From NCBI GenBank assembly GCA_017569285.1, contig CP069419.1, positions 1,860,001 to 1,924,000 of the forward strand: a stretch of 64,000 nucleotides of DNA, given 5' to 3'. The position numbers and the translations under genes are program-made. Of this stretch, positions 1 to 9,284 are shown piece by piece; position 1 is the first letter of the stretch, and every line of letters starts with the position of its first letter. Under the pieces are notes generated by a model. It worked only from the letters and a program-made list of their open reading frames with translations. It was not told the DNA's origin and did not search any database. This stretch comes from Clostridiales bacterium (GTDB lineage: Bacteria > Bacillota > Clostridia > Christensenellales > Aristaeellaceae).

Positions 1-115
1 TACACCTGCATGCTCCGCATCAAGCCCTTGAAGACTTGCGAACAAAGTGTATTTTATCCGTTTTTTCAATGCATGTCAAGCCTTTTGCGGAAAGGGTTTT
101 CGGCTGATTCCGGAT
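1..115. other. Non-coding left edge, downstream of queA
   Basis: This stretch lies beyond the queA stop codon. It holds no convincing open reading frame and no clear hairpin with a T-tract. It is probably the 3' untranslated end of the ruv-queA transcript plus a little intergenic DNA. Confidence 0.5.
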
Positions 116-1144
116 TCAGTCGATAAACATCGCGTCGCCGAAGGAGAAAAAGCGGTATTTTTCGGAAACGGCTTCCTTATACACACGGAGGGCTTCCTCC
201 CGTCCCATGAAGGCGCTCACGAGCATCAGCAGTGTGCTCTGGGGCAGGTGAAAATTGGTGATCAGGGCGTCCACCGCCTTGATTTTCACACCGGGATAAA
301 TGAAGATGGAGGTGTCCCCGTCGCCGGGATGGATGATCCCGTCCGGCGTGGACATGGTTTCCAGCGTGCGCACGGACGTGGTGCCGACGCAGATGATGCG
401 CCCGCCTTCCCGGCGGATGCGGTTCAGCGTTTCGGCGGCTTCGGCGGAAACGGCGCAGTACTCACTGTGCATCACGTGCTTCTCCGCGTCCTCCACCTTC
501 ACGGGACGGAAGGTGCCCAGCCCGACGTGCAGCAGCACGGGGACCACGGTCACGCCTTTGGCGCGGATGCGGTCCAGCAGCTCCGGCGTGAAGTGCAGCC
601 CTGCGGTCGGGGCGGCGGCGGAACCCTCCAGCCGCGCGTACACGGTCTGGTACCGGCTGCCGTCCTCCAGCTTTTCATGGATGTATGGCGGAAGCGGCAT
701 CTCGCCCAGGCGGTCGAGCACCTCCTCAAACACGCCGTCGCAGGAGAAGCGGACCATGCGCCCGCCGATCTCCTCCACGTTGCCGAGGATTTCGCAGCGG
801 AGCAGCCCGTCCCCGAAGGAACAGGTGGTGCCGGGCTTCAGCCGGCGGCCGGGGCGCACCAGCGCCTCCCAGTCCGTGGCGGTTTTCCGGCGCAGCAGCA
901 GCACCTCCACCGGGACGCCGGTGTCGTCCTTCACGCCGAGCAGGCGCGCGGGAATCACCCGGGTCTCATTGATGACCAGGGCGTCCCCGGGATTCAGTTC
1001 ATCGATGATGTCGTAGAAATGCTTATGTTCAATGGCACCGGTTTTCCGGCGGTAAATGAGCAGCCGGCTGTGGTCCCGGGGTTCCACCGGGGTCTGGGCA
1101 ATCAGCTCCTCCGGAAGCTCGTAATCAAAATCGGAAGTTTTCAT
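116..1144 (-). CDS. queA: S-adenosylmethionine:tRNA ribosyltransferase-isomerase QueA
   Basis: QueA transfers and isomerises the ribosyl group of SAM onto 7-aminomethyl-7-deazaguanine in tRNA, giving epoxyqueuosine at the wobble position of GUN anticodons. The 342-residue product has the usual family length and the highly typical start [17 protein letters not shown], followed by the conserved [11 protein letters not shown] segment, [11 protein letters not shown], the AGLHFT motif in the middle and [17 protein letters not shown] near the C terminus. The gene is last in a tight minus-strand operon, 7 nt after ruvB. The ruv-queA linkage is common in bacteria, so the assignment is secure. An ATG start at 1144 fits the family N terminus. 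Confidence 0.97.
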   Translation of the reverse strand: MKTSDFDYELPEELIAQTPVEPRDHSRLLIYRRKTGAIEHKHFYDIIDELNPGDALVINETRVIPARLLGVKDDTGVPVEVLLLRRKTATDWEALVRPGRRLKPGTTCSFGDGLLRCEILGNVEEIGGRMVRFSCDGVFEEVLDRLGEMPLPPYIHEKLEDGSRYQTVYARLEGSAAAPTAGLHFTPELLDRIRAKGVTVVPVLLHVGLGTFRPVKVEDAEKHVMHSEYCAVSAEAAETLNRIRREGGRIICVGTTSVRTLETMSTPDGIIHPGDGDTSIFIYPGVKIKAVDALITNFHLPQSTLLMLVSAFMGREEALRVYKEAVSEKYRFFSFGDAMFID

Positions 1145-1151
1145 CGTACGG

Positions 1152-2180
<1,029 letters not shown>

Positions 2181-2197
2181 GAAAGCGTCTCCTCAAA

Positions 2198-2809
2198 TCA
2201 CATACCGGCCATCGCGCGGAGGGCGAGCCGGATCAGTTCCTCCGGCTTGTCGCTCTGGTCGCGGACCTGGCTGACGGCGTTCCGGGCTTCCGTGGAGGAA
2301 TAGCCCAGCGCGGTCAGCGCCTCAATCGCCTCGGCCACGCAGTCCGCGGCCATGGAGGCGGCGGGAACAGCGGCAGCCGATCCGGCGGAAGCGGCGGAAA
2401 CATCCGCCTGGGATACTTTGTCCTTGAGCTCCAGCGCGATGCGCTGGGCGGTCTTCTTGCCGATACCCGGCGCCCGGGACAGGGCGTTCACGTCGCCCAG
2501 CAGGATGGCCAGGTTCAGGTCCCGCAGGGGCATGGCGCCCAGCACGCCCAGCGCCGTCTTCGGCCCGATGCCGGAAACGGAGGTCAGCTGGAGGAACATC
2601 TCCTTTTCCTCCCGGGTGGCGAAGCCGAACAGCTCCAGCGCGTCCTCCCGCACGGAAAGGAAGGTGAAGCAGCGCATGGTTTCTCCCAGTGCGGGGGCGG
2701 CCATCAGGGTGTTGTTGGAACAGCTCAGCTGCCAGCCGACGCCGCCAGCCTGCAGCACCAGGCAGCCGTTGGTTTTTTCGCATACGGTGCCTTCGATAAA
2801 CGCGTACAT
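2198..2809 (-). CDS. ruvA: Holliday junction branch migration protein RuvA
   Basis: RuvA binds four-way junctions as a tetramer and loads RuvB. The 203-residue product starts with the OB-fold domain (MYAFIEGTV), carries two helix-hairpin-helix motifs (VSGIGPKTAL and APGIGKKTAQRIALELKDK) and ends in the RuvB-binding three-helix domain (EAIEALTALGYSSTEA). An Ala/Ser-rich linker (about residues 135-155) separates the last two domains, as in other RuvA proteins. It sits between ruvC (19 nt upstream) and ruvB (17 nt downstream). Confidence 0.98.
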   Translation of the reverse strand: MYAFIEGTVCEKTNGCLVLQAGGVGWQLSCSNNTLMAAPALGETMRCFTFLSVREDALELFGFATREEKEMFLQLTSVSGIGPKTALGVLGAMPLRDLNLAILLGDVNALSRAPGIGKKTAQRIALELKDKVSQADVSAASAGSAAAVPAASMAADCVAEAIEALTALGYSSTEARNAVSQVRDQSDKPEELIRLALRAMAGM

Positions 2810-2828
2810 GGTAAGCCTCCTTCCGGGA

Positions 2829-3323
2829 TTATTTCATCAGGAACTGGGTTTTCGCGATGCCGGCCTGGCAGTGTGTGATCGCGCAGGCGATCGCGTCGGC
2901 CGCGTCATCCGGCTTCGGGATTTCGTCCATTTTCAGCAGGAGCTTGACCATCTGCTGGATCTGCTTTTTATCGGCCTTTCCGTATCCGGTGATGGCCTGT
3001 TTGATCTGCATCGGGGTGTATTCGTAAAGGTTTTCCGTATATTCGGCGGCAGCGATGATCGCCGCGCCGCGGGCGGCGCCGACCATCAGCGCGGTGGTGA
3101 CGTTCCGGGCGAAGAAGAGCTCCTCAAACGCGACGTCATCCGGGCGGTAGATATTCAACAGGTCCCGCACGCCCAGCTGGAGCGTGCGGAGGCGGTTCTG
3201 CATCGGTACGCCGGCCTTGGTTTCAATGCAGCCGTAGTTGATCAGCTTCATCCGGCTGCCCTCGGATTCGACGACGCCCCAGCCCATCAGGGCATAGCCC
3301 GGATCGATGCCCAGAACGATCAA
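2829..3323 (-). CDS. ruvC: Crossover junction endodeoxyribonuclease RuvC
   Basis: RuvC is the dimeric nuclease that resolves Holliday junctions. The 164-residue protein has the RNase H-like fold signature GIDPG with catalytic Asp7, the FEELFF segment carrying the catalytic Glu, and the C-terminal DAADAIACAI segment with the remaining acidic residues. The start appears to be TTG at 3323: a GAGG Shine-Dalgarno element lies about 9 nt upstream and no in-frame ATG fits the conserved N terminus. It is the first gene of the ruvC-ruvA-ruvB-queA operon. Confidence 0.96.
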   Translation of the reverse strand: MIVLGIDPGYALMGWGVVESEGSRMKLINYGCIETKAGVPMQNRLRTLQLGVRDLLNIYRPDDVAFEELFFARNVTTALMVGAARGAAIIAAAEYTENLYEYTPMQIKQAITGYGKADKKQIQQMVKLLLKMDEIPKPDDAADAIACAITHCQAGIAKTQFLMK

Positions 3324-3433
3324 AAAAACCGCCTCGCTCCTTATTTTTTCCGTGTTCCATGGTAAACGTACCGCCTGAAAAAGTCAAGGCGAACAAAAAA
3401 ACAAATGATGCTCAATCCGGGCCTGTGAAAGTA

Positions 3434-3462
3434 TTGCGAAACAATGCGGAAGGTGAGATAAT
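3434..3462 (+). promoter_or_regulatory. Sigma-A type promoter for the mannitol dehydrogenase family gene
   Basis: A -35 element TTGCGA (3434-3439) and a -10 element GATAAT (3457-3462) are separated by 17 nt, about 50 nt before the start codon. The ruvC promoter must lie on the other strand of the same roughly 190-nt divergent region; I could not place it. Confidence 0.5.
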
Positions 3463-3512
3463 ATAAAGGATGCGCGGCCTGCCGCGCGACACGAATGAAA
3501 GGGGCTTTCACC

Positions 3513-5117
3513 ATGGCAATGCATCTGACGGATGAAGGACTCATCAATAAGAAGGAATGGGAAAAACACGGGGTCCGGCTCCCGGAATACGACCGCGCGG
3601 CAATGCGGCGGAAGACGCTGGAGGCGCCGGTATGGGTGCACTTCGGCGCGGGCAACATCTTCCGCGGGTTCATCGCGGGGCTGCAGCAGCGCCTGCTGGA
3701 CGCGGGCCTCACAGACCGGGGCATCATCGCGGCGGAAACCTTTGACGACGAGATTATCGACCGGATCTACAAGCCGTTTGATTCCCTCACCCTGATGGTC
3801 TCCCTGCGGCCGGACGGCGGCACGGACCGTGAGGTGATTGCCTCCCTGGCGGAGGGTGTGAAGGCAGGTCCGTCCTTCCCGGAGGACTGGGACCGGCTGA
3901 AGGCGTATTTCGCTTCCCCCTCCCTGCAGATGGCTTCCTATACGATTACGGAAAAGGGATATTCCCTGCGCGATATGAAGGGCGAGCTGCTGGGCGCCGC
4001 GAAGGCGGACATGGAAAACGGCCCGGCGCAGGCGCGCCACGCGATGGCGGTTACCGCAGCCCTGATGCTGCACCGGTACCAGAACGGCGCGGCGCCGATG
4101 GCCCTGGTGAGCATGGACAACTGCAGCCACAACGGCGAAAAGCTGCGCGCCTCCGTGATGGAGATCGCCGAAGCCTGGGTGAAGAACGGCTTTGCCGATG
4201 AGGGCTTCCTTGCCTGGATCAGCGATGAGGAAAAGGTTTCCTTCCCCTGGTCCATGATTGACAAGATCACCCCCCGCCCCGCGGAGTCCATCACCCGGAC
4301 GCTGACAGATGAGGGATTCGCGGACATGGCACCCATCCAGACGGCGAAACATACCTACATCGCGCCGTTTGTGAACGCGGAGATTCCGCAGTACCTGGTA
4401 GTGGAGGACCGCTTCCCGAACGGCCGTCCGGCGCTGGAAAAGGCCGGCGTCTACATGACCGACCGGGATACCGTCAACAAGACGGAGCGCATGAAGGTTA
4501 CCACCTGCCTGAACCCGCTGCACACGGCCCTGGCGGTATACGGCTGCCTGCTGGGCTATACCCTGATCGCCGATGAGATGAAGGATCCGGACCTGAAGCA
4601 CCTGGTGGAGCGCATTGGCTACACCGAAGGCCTGCCTGTGGTCACCGATCCCGGAATCATCCGGCCGGAAGCCTTCCTGAAGGAAGTGCTCGAGCAGCGG
4701 CTGCCCAATCCCTTCATGCCCGACACCCCGCAGCGCATCGCCTGCGACACGAGCCAGAAGGTGCCGATCCGCTTCGGCGAAACGGTCAAGAGCCGCATGA
4801 AGGACGGCACGGCGGATATCCTCGAAGGCATCCCGCTGGCGATCGCGGCCTGGCTGCGGTACCTGCTGGCGGTGGACGACAACGGCCAGCCGATCCCGGT
4901 ATCCCCGGATCCGCTGCAGGCGGACCTGCAGGCGGAGCTTTCCGGCGTCCGCTTCGGAGAACCGGAGACTGCGGAAGGCGCGCTGAAACCCATCCTCTCC
5001 AATCCCGTGATTTTCGCGGTGAACCTGTATGAAACGCCGCTGGCGGAGAAGATCGAGCGGAACTTCCGCGAGATGCTGGTTCCCGGCGGAGTCCGGGCTT
5101 CCCTGAAAAAGATCTGA
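3513..5117 (+). CDS. Mannitol dehydrogenase family oxidoreductase (fructuronate/tagaturonate reductase-like)
   Basis: The protein (534 residues from the ATG at 3513) belongs to the long-chain mannitol dehydrogenase family, NAD(P)-dependent enzymes that reduce keto-sugars such as D-fructuronate or fructose. The N-terminal Rossmann segment VHFGAGNIFRGF is the clearest mark. KPFDSLTLMV and the later ITEKGYS and LVSMDNCSHNGEKL segments also fit, the last matching the family's conserved NGE region. The length agrees with UxuB-type enzymes in Clostridia (about 530-540). A GAAAGGGG ribosome site lies 8 nt before 3513, better placed than for the upstream in-frame ATG at 3495. No uronate isomerase or dehydratase gene is adjacent, so the exact substrate is inferred only. 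Confidence 0.85.
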   Translation: MAMHLTDEGLINKKEWEKHGVRLPEYDRAAMRRKTLEAPVWVHFGAGNIFRGFIAGLQQRLLDAGLTDRGIIAAETFDDEIIDRIYKPFDSLTLMVSLRPDGGTDREVIASLAEGVKAGPSFPEDWDRLKAYFASPSLQMASYTITEKGYSLRDMKGELLGAAKADMENGPAQARHAMAVTAALMLHRYQNGAAPMALVSMDNCSHNGEKLRASVMEIAEAWVKNGFADEGFLAWISDEEKVSFPWSMIDKITPRPAESITRTLTDEGFADMAPIQTAKHTYIAPFVNAEIPQYLVVEDRFPNGRPALEKAGVYMTDRDTVNKTERMKVTTCLNPLHTALAVYGCLLGYTLIADEMKDPDLKHLVERIGYTEGLPVVTDPGIIRPEAFLKEVLEQRLPNPFMPDTPQRIACDTSQKVPIRFGETVKSRMKDGTADILEGIPLAIAAWLRYLLAVDDNGQPIPVSPDPLQADLQAELSGVRFGEPETAEGALKPILSNPVIFAVNLYETPLAEKIERNFREMLVPGGVRASLKKI

Positions 5118-5137
5118 ACGAAACGAGGATACTGTCT

Positions 5138-6511
5138 ATGAAACTGTGGGGCGGACGCTTCGAAAAGGCAACCGACGGCCTGGTGGATGATTTCCATTCC
5201 AGCATTTCCTTTGACCAGCGGCTCTTCGAGCAGGATATCACCGGGTCCATCGCCCATGCCACGATGCTGGGCGAACAGGGCATCATCCCGCAGGCGGACG
5301 CGGACAAAATCGTGGCCGGCCTGAAGGATATCCTTGCCGACGCGAAGGCCGGGAAGATCGAATGGATGGTGGATGCGGAGGATATCCACATGAACGTGGA
5401 GACCCTGCTGACCCAGCGGATCGGGGAGGCCGGCAAACGCCTGCATACCGGCCGCAGCCGGAATGACCAGGTGGCGCTCGACACCCGGATGTACGCCAAG
5501 GCGGCCTGCCGGGAAACGGAAGCCATGCTGGAGGACCTGCTGGAAGCGATCCTGGCGATTGCCCAGGACAACCTGCATACGATTATGCCGGGATACACCC
5601 ACCTGCAGAAGGCACAGCCCATCACGCTGGCCCATCATATGATGGCCTACGCGCAGATGTTCCTGCGCGACCGGGACCGCTTCCGCAGCGCGTACCGTGC
5701 GGCGGACGTCATGGTGCTCGGATCCGGCGCCCTGGCCGGAACGACCTATCCGCTGAACCGGGAACGGGTGGCGGAACTGCTGGGCTTCTCAAAGATTTCC
5801 GAAAACAGCCTGGACGGCGTGGCCGACCGGGACTACATGCTGGATTACCTCGCCGCCGCGTCCATCTGCATGATGCACCTGAGCCGGTTCTGCGAGGAAC
5901 TGATTCTATGGAACACCAATGAGTTCCGCTTTGTGGAAATGGACGACGCCTTCGCGACCGGCTCCTCCATCATGCCGCAGAAGAAGAACCCGGATGTGGC
6001 GGAGCTGATCCGCGGCAAGACCGGGCGCGTCTACGGCCACCTGATGGGCCTGCTGACGGTGATGAAGGGCCTGCCGCTGGCCTACAACAAGGACATGCAG
6101 GAGGACAAGGAAGCCTTCTTCGATACCCGGGATACCCTGGTGAAGGGCCTGACCGTGTTCACCGCCATGCTGAAGACCGTGACCTTCCGCAAGGATGTCA
6201 TGGAGCGCGGCGCTTCCGGCGGATTCACCAACGCTACGGACTGTGCGGACTACCTGGTGAAGAAGGGCGTTGCCTTCCGCGATGCCCACAAGGTCGTCGG
6301 TGAACTGGTGGCCCACTGCCTCAACGAGAACAAAGCCCTGCTGGACCTGACGCTGGATGAGCTGAAGCAGTTCCATCCCGCCTTTGAGCAGGACGTTTTC
6401 GATGACCTGAGTATGATCTCCTGTGTCGAGAAACGGAAGATTCCCGGCGCTCCGGCGCCCGAGATGGTGCAGCGTTCGATTGACTCCGCGCGGGCAAAAC
6501 TGAAGGAATAA
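5138..6511 (+). CDS. argH: Argininosuccinate lyase
   Basis: ArgH splits argininosuccinate into arginine and fumarate, the last step of arginine synthesis. The 457-residue product has the expected start MKLWGGRF, the HTGRSRNDQVALDTR substrate-binding segment, and the fumarase/aspartase superfamily signature GSSIMPQKKNPD carrying the catalytic serine loop. It lies 20 nt after the dehydrogenase gene and may be transcribed with it, although the two share no pathway. argG is not in the window. Confidence 0.97.
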   Translation: MKLWGGRFEKATDGLVDDFHSSISFDQRLFEQDITGSIAHATMLGEQGIIPQADADKIVAGLKDILADAKAGKIEWMVDAEDIHMNVETLLTQRIGEAGKRLHTGRSRNDQVALDTRMYAKAACRETEAMLEDLLEAILAIAQDNLHTIMPGYTHLQKAQPITLAHHMMAYAQMFLRDRDRFRSAYRAADVMVLGSGALAGTTYPLNRERVAELLGFSKISENSLDGVADRDYMLDYLAAASICMMHLSRFCEELILWNTNEFRFVEMDDAFATGSSIMPQKKNPDVAELIRGKTGRVYGHLMGLLTVMKGLPLAYNKDMQEDKEAFFDTRDTLVKGLTVFTAMLKTVTFRKDVMERGASGGFTNATDCADYLVKKGVAFRDAHKVVGELVAHCLNENKALLDLTLDELKQFHPAFEQDVFDDLSMISCVEKRKIPGAPAPEMVQRSIDSARAKLKE

Positions 6512-6541
6512 ACGGTCTGAAAACAGGCCGAAAATTCATGC

Positions 6542-6570
6542 TGGACAAACATGAGGGGCTTTGATATAAT
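6542..6570 (+). promoter_or_regulatory. Promoter of the tRNA-Thr/tRNA-Pro pair
   Basis: TGGACA (6542-6547), a 17-nt spacer and a perfect TATAAT (6565-6570) end 16 nt before the first tRNA nucleotide. This is a strong stable-RNA type promoter. Confidence 0.75.
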
Positions 6571-6586
6571 ACCCGTTGCTGGTTGT

Positions 6587-6662
6587 GCCGATGTGGCTCA
6601 GTTGGTAGAGCAGCCGATTCGTAATCAGCAGGTCAGGGGTTCGAGTCCCCTCATCGGCTCCA
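6587..6662 (+). tRNA. tRNA-Thr (anticodon CGU)
   Basis: The 76-nt gene folds as a full cloverleaf: acceptor GCCGATG/CATCGGC, D arm GCTC/GAGC, anticodon loop TTCGTAA with anticodon CGU at 6620-6622, and T arm with GTTCGAG. The CCA end is encoded (6660-6662). The discriminator base is U, and the anticodon stem contains a C29-A41 mismatch; both are slightly unusual but the rest is intact. Confidence 0.95.
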
Positions 6663-6666
6663 GTGA

Positions 6667-6740
6667 CGAGGTGTAGCGCAGTTTGGTAGCGCGTTTGGTT
6701 CGGGACCAAAAGGCCGCGGGTTCGAATCCCGCCACTTCGA
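6667..6740 (+). tRNA. tRNA-Pro (anticodon CGG)
   Basis: The 74-nt gene starts 4 nt after tRNA-Thr. The acceptor stem CGAGGTG/CACTTCG has one G-U pair, the anticodon loop is TTCGGGA with anticodon CGG, and the T arm has GTTCGAA. CCA is not encoded: the discriminator A6740 is followed by CTC, so the CCA-adding enzyme is needed. Partial copies of its 3' half occur near 11.5-11.7 kb. Confidence 0.95.
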
Positions 6741-6742
6741 CT

Positions 6743-6783
6743 CCCCGGGACATTGTAAATCAATGCTCCCGGGGTTTTGCTTT
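6743..6783 (+). terminator. Intrinsic terminator after the tRNA pair
   Basis: CCCCGGGA (6743-6750) pairs with TCCCGGGG (6767-6774), extended inside by CATTG/CAATG, and is followed by TTTTGCTTTT. A degenerate copy of this terminator follows the tRNA-Pro fragments at about 11.70 kb. Confidence 0.88.
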
Positions 6784-7021
6784 TCCTGCTGGTTTTCCGC
6801 TTTTTTCCGGTTTGCAACGACCCGGCAAGGCACGGATTTCCGCCTCAAAAAAAACACTTCCGTAAATTTCCGTAAATTTCCGGTTTTTTCCGCTTTGAAA
6901 ATGTCCACTTTGAAAATTTTTCTGACCACAGACTCCGTTGAACCGGGTTTTTCGCGGAGGAAGAGCTAGAAGTTCCCGCTGTGGATCAGAAACACACACT
7001 TTGCGGCTGAATTGAGCCGGA
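6784..7021. other. AT-rich intergenic stretch with short tandem repeats
   Basis: No gene is visible. The stretch contains two copies of TTCCGTAAAT in tandem plus the start of a third (period 10, 6858-6883) and two copies of CTTTGAAAAT 15 nt apart (6893-6902 and 6908-6917). It marks the left edge of the accessory segment next to tRNA-Pro. Confidence 0.5.
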
Positions 7022-7050
7022 TGGACACAGGCCGGCGGGTTTGGTAATAT
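7022..7050 (+). promoter_or_regulatory. Promoter of the beta-lactamase-fold gene
   Basis: TGGACA (7022-7027), 17-nt spacer, TAATAT (7045-7050). The start codon is about 32 nt further on. Confidence 0.55.
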
Positions 7051-7082
7051 AACTATGAACAATACTTACGATGGAGAAAACG

Positions 7083-8366
7083 ATGATGGAAGAACAAAAT
7101 ATTCAGCAGCGCCTGGCTGAATTCATCAGCAGGGAGACAGAATACTGGGATTTCTGGGGCAGCATTCGCATTGTAAAAGACGGAAAGATTCTCTGGGAGA
7201 CCAGCCGGGGATACTCCTGCGCTGAGTTCGGCGTGAAGAACACCATGTCCACCCGGTTTACCATCGCATCGGTGTCAAAGCAGTTTACCGCTTTTGCAGT
7301 AATGCTTCTGTATGACAGGGGCCTTTTATCCCTGAACACGGATGCGAATCTGTATCTTCCGGAAGATATGCGGATCCCCGCCGGAATTACCGTTCATGAT
7401 CTTCTTGCCCATACCTCCGGACTGTATAACTTCTACAACTTCGAGGATGACTTCTATATCGGGGAGGACAGACTGCCTTATGACCGAAAAGCATTCCTCA
7501 GCAAATGGATCCTGAAGCAGCCGATGAACGCCCCGGGAGAATCGTTCAATTACAACAATTCAAATTACAACCTGCTGGCCTGGATCATTGAATATGTATC
7601 AAAACAGTCCTACGCGGAATTCCTGCATGAAAACATATTCCTTCCGCTGGGGATGACCGGCACCGTGTTTGATGACGGCCTGGCGGTCCGCGAAAACAAG
7701 GCAAACAATTATATGCATGATTACGGGCGGATTGTTCGTGTACCGTATGTCAACAATCTGTTTCTGACAGGAGCCGGGGCATTGGTTTCGAACTGTGACG
7801 ATCTGCAGAAGTGGTATGACTGCCTGAAGCGGCGGAAGCTGCTATCCGCACCGGCGTATGAAAGGTTCTTTACTGAAAACATGAATCATTACTGCTATGG
7901 GCTGGAACGGCATGACCGGAACGGCGTAACGGTGTATGCCCACGGCGGTGACGCCAACGGGATTGCGGCCTATACGCAGTACTTTTTTGAGGACGATCTA
8001 TGCATCATCATTCTTTCCAACAATGAATCGCTGAACCAGTACCGGCTGGGGGAAGGCATTGCCGGCATTCTGTATGGAAAAGAACCGCAGCATGCTGTCA
8101 GACCGGATGCAATACCGGTTACGGAAGAGGAACTCCGGAAGTTCACCGGCACATATCTTCCCGGCAAAATCCATATTGAAGTAAAAAACGGAAAACTGTA
8201 TCTGGTACGTGTCAACCAGAACATCCACATTGAACTGTACTGCATCGGCCCCAATACATTTATCCGCAGACATGAGGAGCAGAGCTATACGCACGATCTG
8301 CTGCCGGAAGGCGCGGAAAAACCGACTGTATGGGGATATGAACTGGTCGGTAAAGATTTTATGTAA
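7083..8366 (+). CDS. Serine hydrolase of the beta-lactamase/DD-peptidase family
   Basis: The 427-residue protein has the penicillin-binding-protein-like fold: the SxxK catalytic motif is Ser63-Val-Ser-Lys66 inside TIASVSKQFTA, a YNN motif occurs in FNYNNSNYNLL, and the third motif is of the HGG type (HGGDANG) rather than KTG. The C-terminal about 100 residues (from FTGTY) resemble the small beta-rich domain found behind such hydrolases. No signal peptide is visible, so it may act in the cytoplasm as an esterase or peptidase rather than on beta-lactams. ATG 7083 is chosen because GGAG lies 6 nt upstream; the earlier ATG at 7071 has no ribosome site. Substrate unknown. Confidence 0.85.
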   Translation: MMEEQNIQQRLAEFISRETEYWDFWGSIRIVKDGKILWETSRGYSCAEFGVKNTMSTRFTIASVSKQFTAFAVMLLYDRGLLSLNTDANLYLPEDMRIPAGITVHDLLAHTSGLYNFYNFEDDFYIGEDRLPYDRKAFLSKWILKQPMNAPGESFNYNNSNYNLLAWIIEYVSKQSYAEFLHENIFLPLGMTGTVFDDGLAVRENKANNYMHDYGRIVRVPYVNNLFLTGAGALVSNCDDLQKWYDCLKRRKLLSAPAYERFFTENMNHYCYGLERHDRNGVTVYAHGGDANGIAAYTQYFFEDDLCIIILSNNESLNQYRLGEGIAGILYGKEPQHAVRPDAIPVTEEELRKFTGTYLPGKIHIEVKNGKLYLVRVNQNIHIELYCIGPNTFIRRHEEQSYTHDLLPEGAEKPTVWGYELVGKDFM

Positions 8367-8418
8367 TCGTGGGAAAGCAGTGAAGACCGGACAAAAGCCG
8401 GCATTTACGGAGGGAATC

Positions 8419-8943
8419 ATGCTTCAGCTGATCAGGAGGTGCCCGGAATTCGCGGAGGGATACAAAGCATACTGCCGGGAATTATATGATCACAATGTTG
8501 TGTTTTTCAGGCCCTCGAATCCGAAGTATCTGGAAGGCGACTGGTTTGAACGCACAAAGGACTGGTATGACCGGAAGGAAAAGGGACTTTTGGAGGGCCA
8601 GCCTGTAGGCTTTCATTACTGGGCGGTGGATGACGGCAGGTTCATCGGAGAGTTTCAGCTGAGGACAGAGTTTCCCCCGAAGGTAATGCTGGATATCGGA
8701 AGCGTAGGCTATGCGGTCAGGGTATCGGAATGGAACAAGGGATACGGAACGCAGATCCTGCGCTTCGGCCTGGCAATCGCAAGAGAGCATGGCATGGAAA
8801 AAGTGCTGCTGAACATCAACGAAAAGAATGCGGCGTCCATTCATCTCTGCGAAAAGATGGGCGGGGAGCTTTGGGATACCATTGAGAGGCATAACGAAGC
8901 AGAAGGCAATCATCTTGTCAGACGTTACTGGATCATGCTGTAA
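8419..8943 (+). CDS. GNAT family N-acetyltransferase
   Basis: The 174-residue product has the GNAT acetyl-CoA site in the stretch ending VRVSEWNKGYGTQILRFGL (the Q/RxxGxG/A-type loop) and the typical late segment NINEKNAASIHLCEKMGGELWD. It resembles RimJ/RimL-like acetyltransferases of the small Firmicute type. The reading frame is open further upstream, but the ATG at 8419 has GGAGGG 5-8 nt before it and lies beyond the previous gene's stop. It follows the hydrolase by 52 nt and is probably co-transcribed. Substrate unknown. Confidence 0.88.
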   Translation: MLQLIRRCPEFAEGYKAYCRELYDHNVVFFRPSNPKYLEGDWFERTKDWYDRKEKGLLEGQPVGFHYWAVDDGRFIGEFQLRTEFPPKVMLDIGSVGYAVRVSEWNKGYGTQILRFGLAIAREHGMEKVLLNINEKNAASIHLCEKMGGELWDTIERHNEAEGNHLVRRYWIML

Positions 8944-9024
8944 GCTGCAAAAAAGATATAACAGCCTGCCGGATCAGTCTCCGGCGCTGACAGATACGGC
9001 CGCCAGCCGGCGCTTCGGACTTGC

Positions 9025-9053
9025 TTGTTGAAGTATATGCGATATGCTATAAT
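9025..9053 (+). promoter_or_regulatory. Promoter upstream of the MFS gene
   Basis: TTGTTG (9025-9030), 17-nt spacer, perfect TATAAT (9048-9053). It would give a leader of about 225 nt before the MFS start at 9285. Confidence 0.6.
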
Positions 9054-9099
9054 TTGATCGGGAATGAATCAATACCGGTTATGCGTTTTCGATAACCGG

Positions 9100-9192
9100 A
9101 TGATCGAAATACAGACGGAGGAAAAGACAGTGAAACATACCAGGTGGGGGATATCGTTAGCCGCAGATGTTCCGGCTCCGCGCAAGGTCTGA
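9100..9192 (+). CDS. Candidate leader peptide ORF ahead of the MFS gene
   Basis: A 30-codon frame from ATG 9100 (or 20 codons from GTG 9130, which has GGAGG 8 nt upstream) sits in the leader of the exporter gene and ends 92 nt before its start. The peptide ends VPAPRKV. After it, GGACGAAA and TTTTCGTCC can form an 8-bp hairpin around a 20-nt loop. Drug-exporter genes are often controlled through such leaders, but no family was recognised and translation is only inferred. Confidence 0.3.
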   Translation: MIEIQTEEKTVKHTRWGISLAADVPAPRKV

Positions 9193-9284
9193 TAAAGGAC
9201 GAAACCTGCACGGAGCGATCGGGACCTTTTCGTCCGGTCAGGCTTTGCGCCGCATGAAAACAAAAACATGTAAGGAGCAAAGCC

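Noticed and set aside
6858-6917. CRISPR-like repeats near 6.86 kb
   Set aside because: Two tandem 10-nt units plus the start of a third and two 10-nt direct repeats without spacers of proper size are simple tandem repeats, not a CRISPR array.
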